Positions 29,474 to 30,290 of a stretch of DNA of 30,290 nt are shown here, piece after piece. The translations under genes and the position numbers were made by a program. Each line of letters starts with the position of its first letter. The first letter of the stretch is position 1. The notes beneath the pieces are model-generated. The model had not been told where the DNA came from. It made no database searches and saw only the letters and a program-made list of their open reading frames with translations. Source of the DNA: Scleroderma bovista (Eukaryota > Basidiomycota > Agaricomycetes > Boletales > Sclerodermataceae); NCBI GenBank assembly GCA_037178675.1, contig JAYMGJ010000390.1:1-30290 (forward strand), written 5' to 3'.

Positions 29474-29654
29474 TTTAAGGTGGTTGGTAGCTTCTCTGAT
29501 CCTCACTCAACACAGAACACGACCAATGTGTATTCTTTGAGTATGTAGGATAATAAGAAGTAAGTCTTATATTACATAACAAGAAGCAATTAAATAGGAA
29601 AGGAAGTATTACATAAGTAAACAAATATGGGTGACCCCTAAGGGCACCCTTACA
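29474..29654 (-). repeat. 5' LTR of the gypsy element
   Basis: Identical to the 3' LTR except at 29562. It carries an AT-rich TAATATAAGA segment that may act as a TATA box about 25-30 bases before ATCCTACATACTC. Confidence 0.9.
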
Positions 29655-30290
29655 ATCTCGCATTGATTTCAAAAGTCGGGGCATGCTTGAAGGCACCTGC
29701 CTGTCAATGGTTGTCAAGACTCTCAGTAAGTTTCTAACCCTTGAATTGATATGTACCTGCGTTAACATAGCTTCATGCAATACAGCCCAAGAACGGCCTG
29801 CTGAAGGCAACCACCAAGCCAATGAAGATGATCCACATCAGCAACTATCTGCAAGTATTGATGATGTCCAAGACGACTGTGAAGATGTTGACGGACGAAA
29901 GGTCGGGGCACATGTACGTCTTGCACAGACACATCGTAAGTTCTCTCTTAGATTTGATCTGCATTTATTTATTTGACATGTGCTGTATAGAACGCAACAG
30001 GGCAAGAACAGTGGTTGCACTCACAGACGAGCTCAACATCCCTAATCTCCCGGAGCTCGTTCGACAATTTTTGTGTGGTCAATTATATCCTGACGCGCAC
30101 GACCCCACTACCATCTCCCACCTGGAATGCCCTGGGTATCATGGCAACATCTCAATTTATAATTCGGCATCATCAACGTTTTATGCTCCAAGTGACCTTA
30201 GTGGTGTCGGTGGCATGCGTCGTGAATATATTCGGGCCACACCAGCATGGAGACAAGATGGACCCCGGTATGATTGTGTGTTCGTTATCA
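29655..30290 (+). pseudogene. Plavaka transposase, C-terminal part
   Basis: Transposase homology resumes at the first base after the LTR: SRIDFKSRGMLEGTCLS aligns with SHIDFERRGML of copy A. Introns are seen at 29726-29785 and 29936-29990. The exons then give DCEDVDGRKVGAHVRLAQTH, ARTVVALTDELNIPNLPELV, LYPDAHDPT, LECPGYHGN, SGVGGMRREYIRATPAWRQDGPRYDCVFVI, all matching the C-terminal domain of copy A. The frame is open to the window's edge. It probably belongs to copy B, but it could come from a third copy joined by recombination. Confidence 0.87.

Larger units (their letters stand above)
19001..29654 (-). mobile_element. Ty3/gypsy chromodomain LTR retrotransposon
   Basis: The element is 10,654 bp long and transcribed on the minus strand: 5' LTR 29474-29654, a short leader, Gag-Pol 29445-22096, an extra reading frame 21857-19372, a polypurine tract and the 3' LTR 19001-19181. 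The domain order (Gag with zinc knuckle, protease, RT, RNase H, integrase, chromodomain) places it in the chromovirus branch. Its LTRs are short (181 bp) and differ at one base (19089 C, 29562 A). The flanks are TTTCG and ATCTC, so there is no target duplication. It sits in a transposase gene whose core is missing. Confidence 0.95.
14265..30290. mobile_element. Two-gene Plavaka-type transposon, copy B (right end outside)
   Basis: This is a second, diverged element in the opposite orientation to copy A. It starts with CATCAGCAAATTC at 14265, followed by CTTTT-rich subterminal DNA. The partner gene comes next on the minus strand, then a 250-bp gap, then the transposase on the plus strand. A solo LTR lies in the partner gene and a gypsy element in the transposase gene. 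The far end is beyond the window. Protein similarity to copy A is moderate, and the gene order is identical, so the two are different lineages rather than a recent duplication. Confidence 0.75.

Noticed and set aside
1..30290. tRNA, rRNA, CRISPR array or bacterial-type operon
   Set aside because: No cloverleaf, rRNA segment or regularly spaced repeat was seen, and the intron-bearing genes are eukaryotic.

Overview
The window reads as a transposon-dense region of a basidiomycete genome, most likely an Agaricomycete. The reasons are short GT-AG introns of 45-61 bp, Plavaka-type transposase genes, a chromodomain Ty3/gypsy retrotransposon and a member of the expanded fungal RecQ-like helicase family. 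No single-copy host gene could be recognised, and no rRNA, tRNA or CRISPR array was seen.

Layout. Positions 1-2150 are mostly non-coding, with imperfect tandem repeats, an E-box cluster and a perfect three-unit heat-shock-element match. A TATA box at 2161 precedes a doubtful small spliced reading frame. A decayed RecQ-like helicase gene fills about 2860-5355 on the minus strand. From 5863 to 13887 lies one complete DNA transposon (copy A) with perfect 23-bp terminal inverted repeats. It carries two divergently transcribed multi-exon genes: a Plavaka-family transposase (minus) and an unrecognised partner gene (plus) that is almost intact. The transposase gene is split by a 556-bp solo LTR (target duplication GTAC) and by a 722-bp fold-back element with CACTG...CAGTG ends (target duplication TGT).

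After a 377-bp spacer, a second and clearly diverged copy (copy B) begins at 14265 in the opposite orientation and runs out of the window. It has the same two divergent genes. Its partner gene holds a 641-bp solo LTR, and its transposase gene is interrupted by a 10.65-kb Ty3/gypsy element (19001-29654, minus strand). That element has a single-frame Gag-Pol with a chromodomain, and a further long reading frame between pol and the 3' LTR. The two LTRs differ at one base. The element has no target duplication, and the transposase core expected between its flanks is missing, which points to recombination between two insertions.

Two themes stand out. First, the two-gene architecture is kept in two diverged copies, which argues that the partner gene is a functional part of the transposon. 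Second, 14 of the 15 in-frame stops I could trace in the decayed genes are TGA and one is TAA. This is what C-to-T change at CGA arginine codons would give, so CpG-directed mutation (methylation decay or RIP-like) has probably silenced unrelated elements here. All homology statements come from reading translations and from family knowledge; no search was run.
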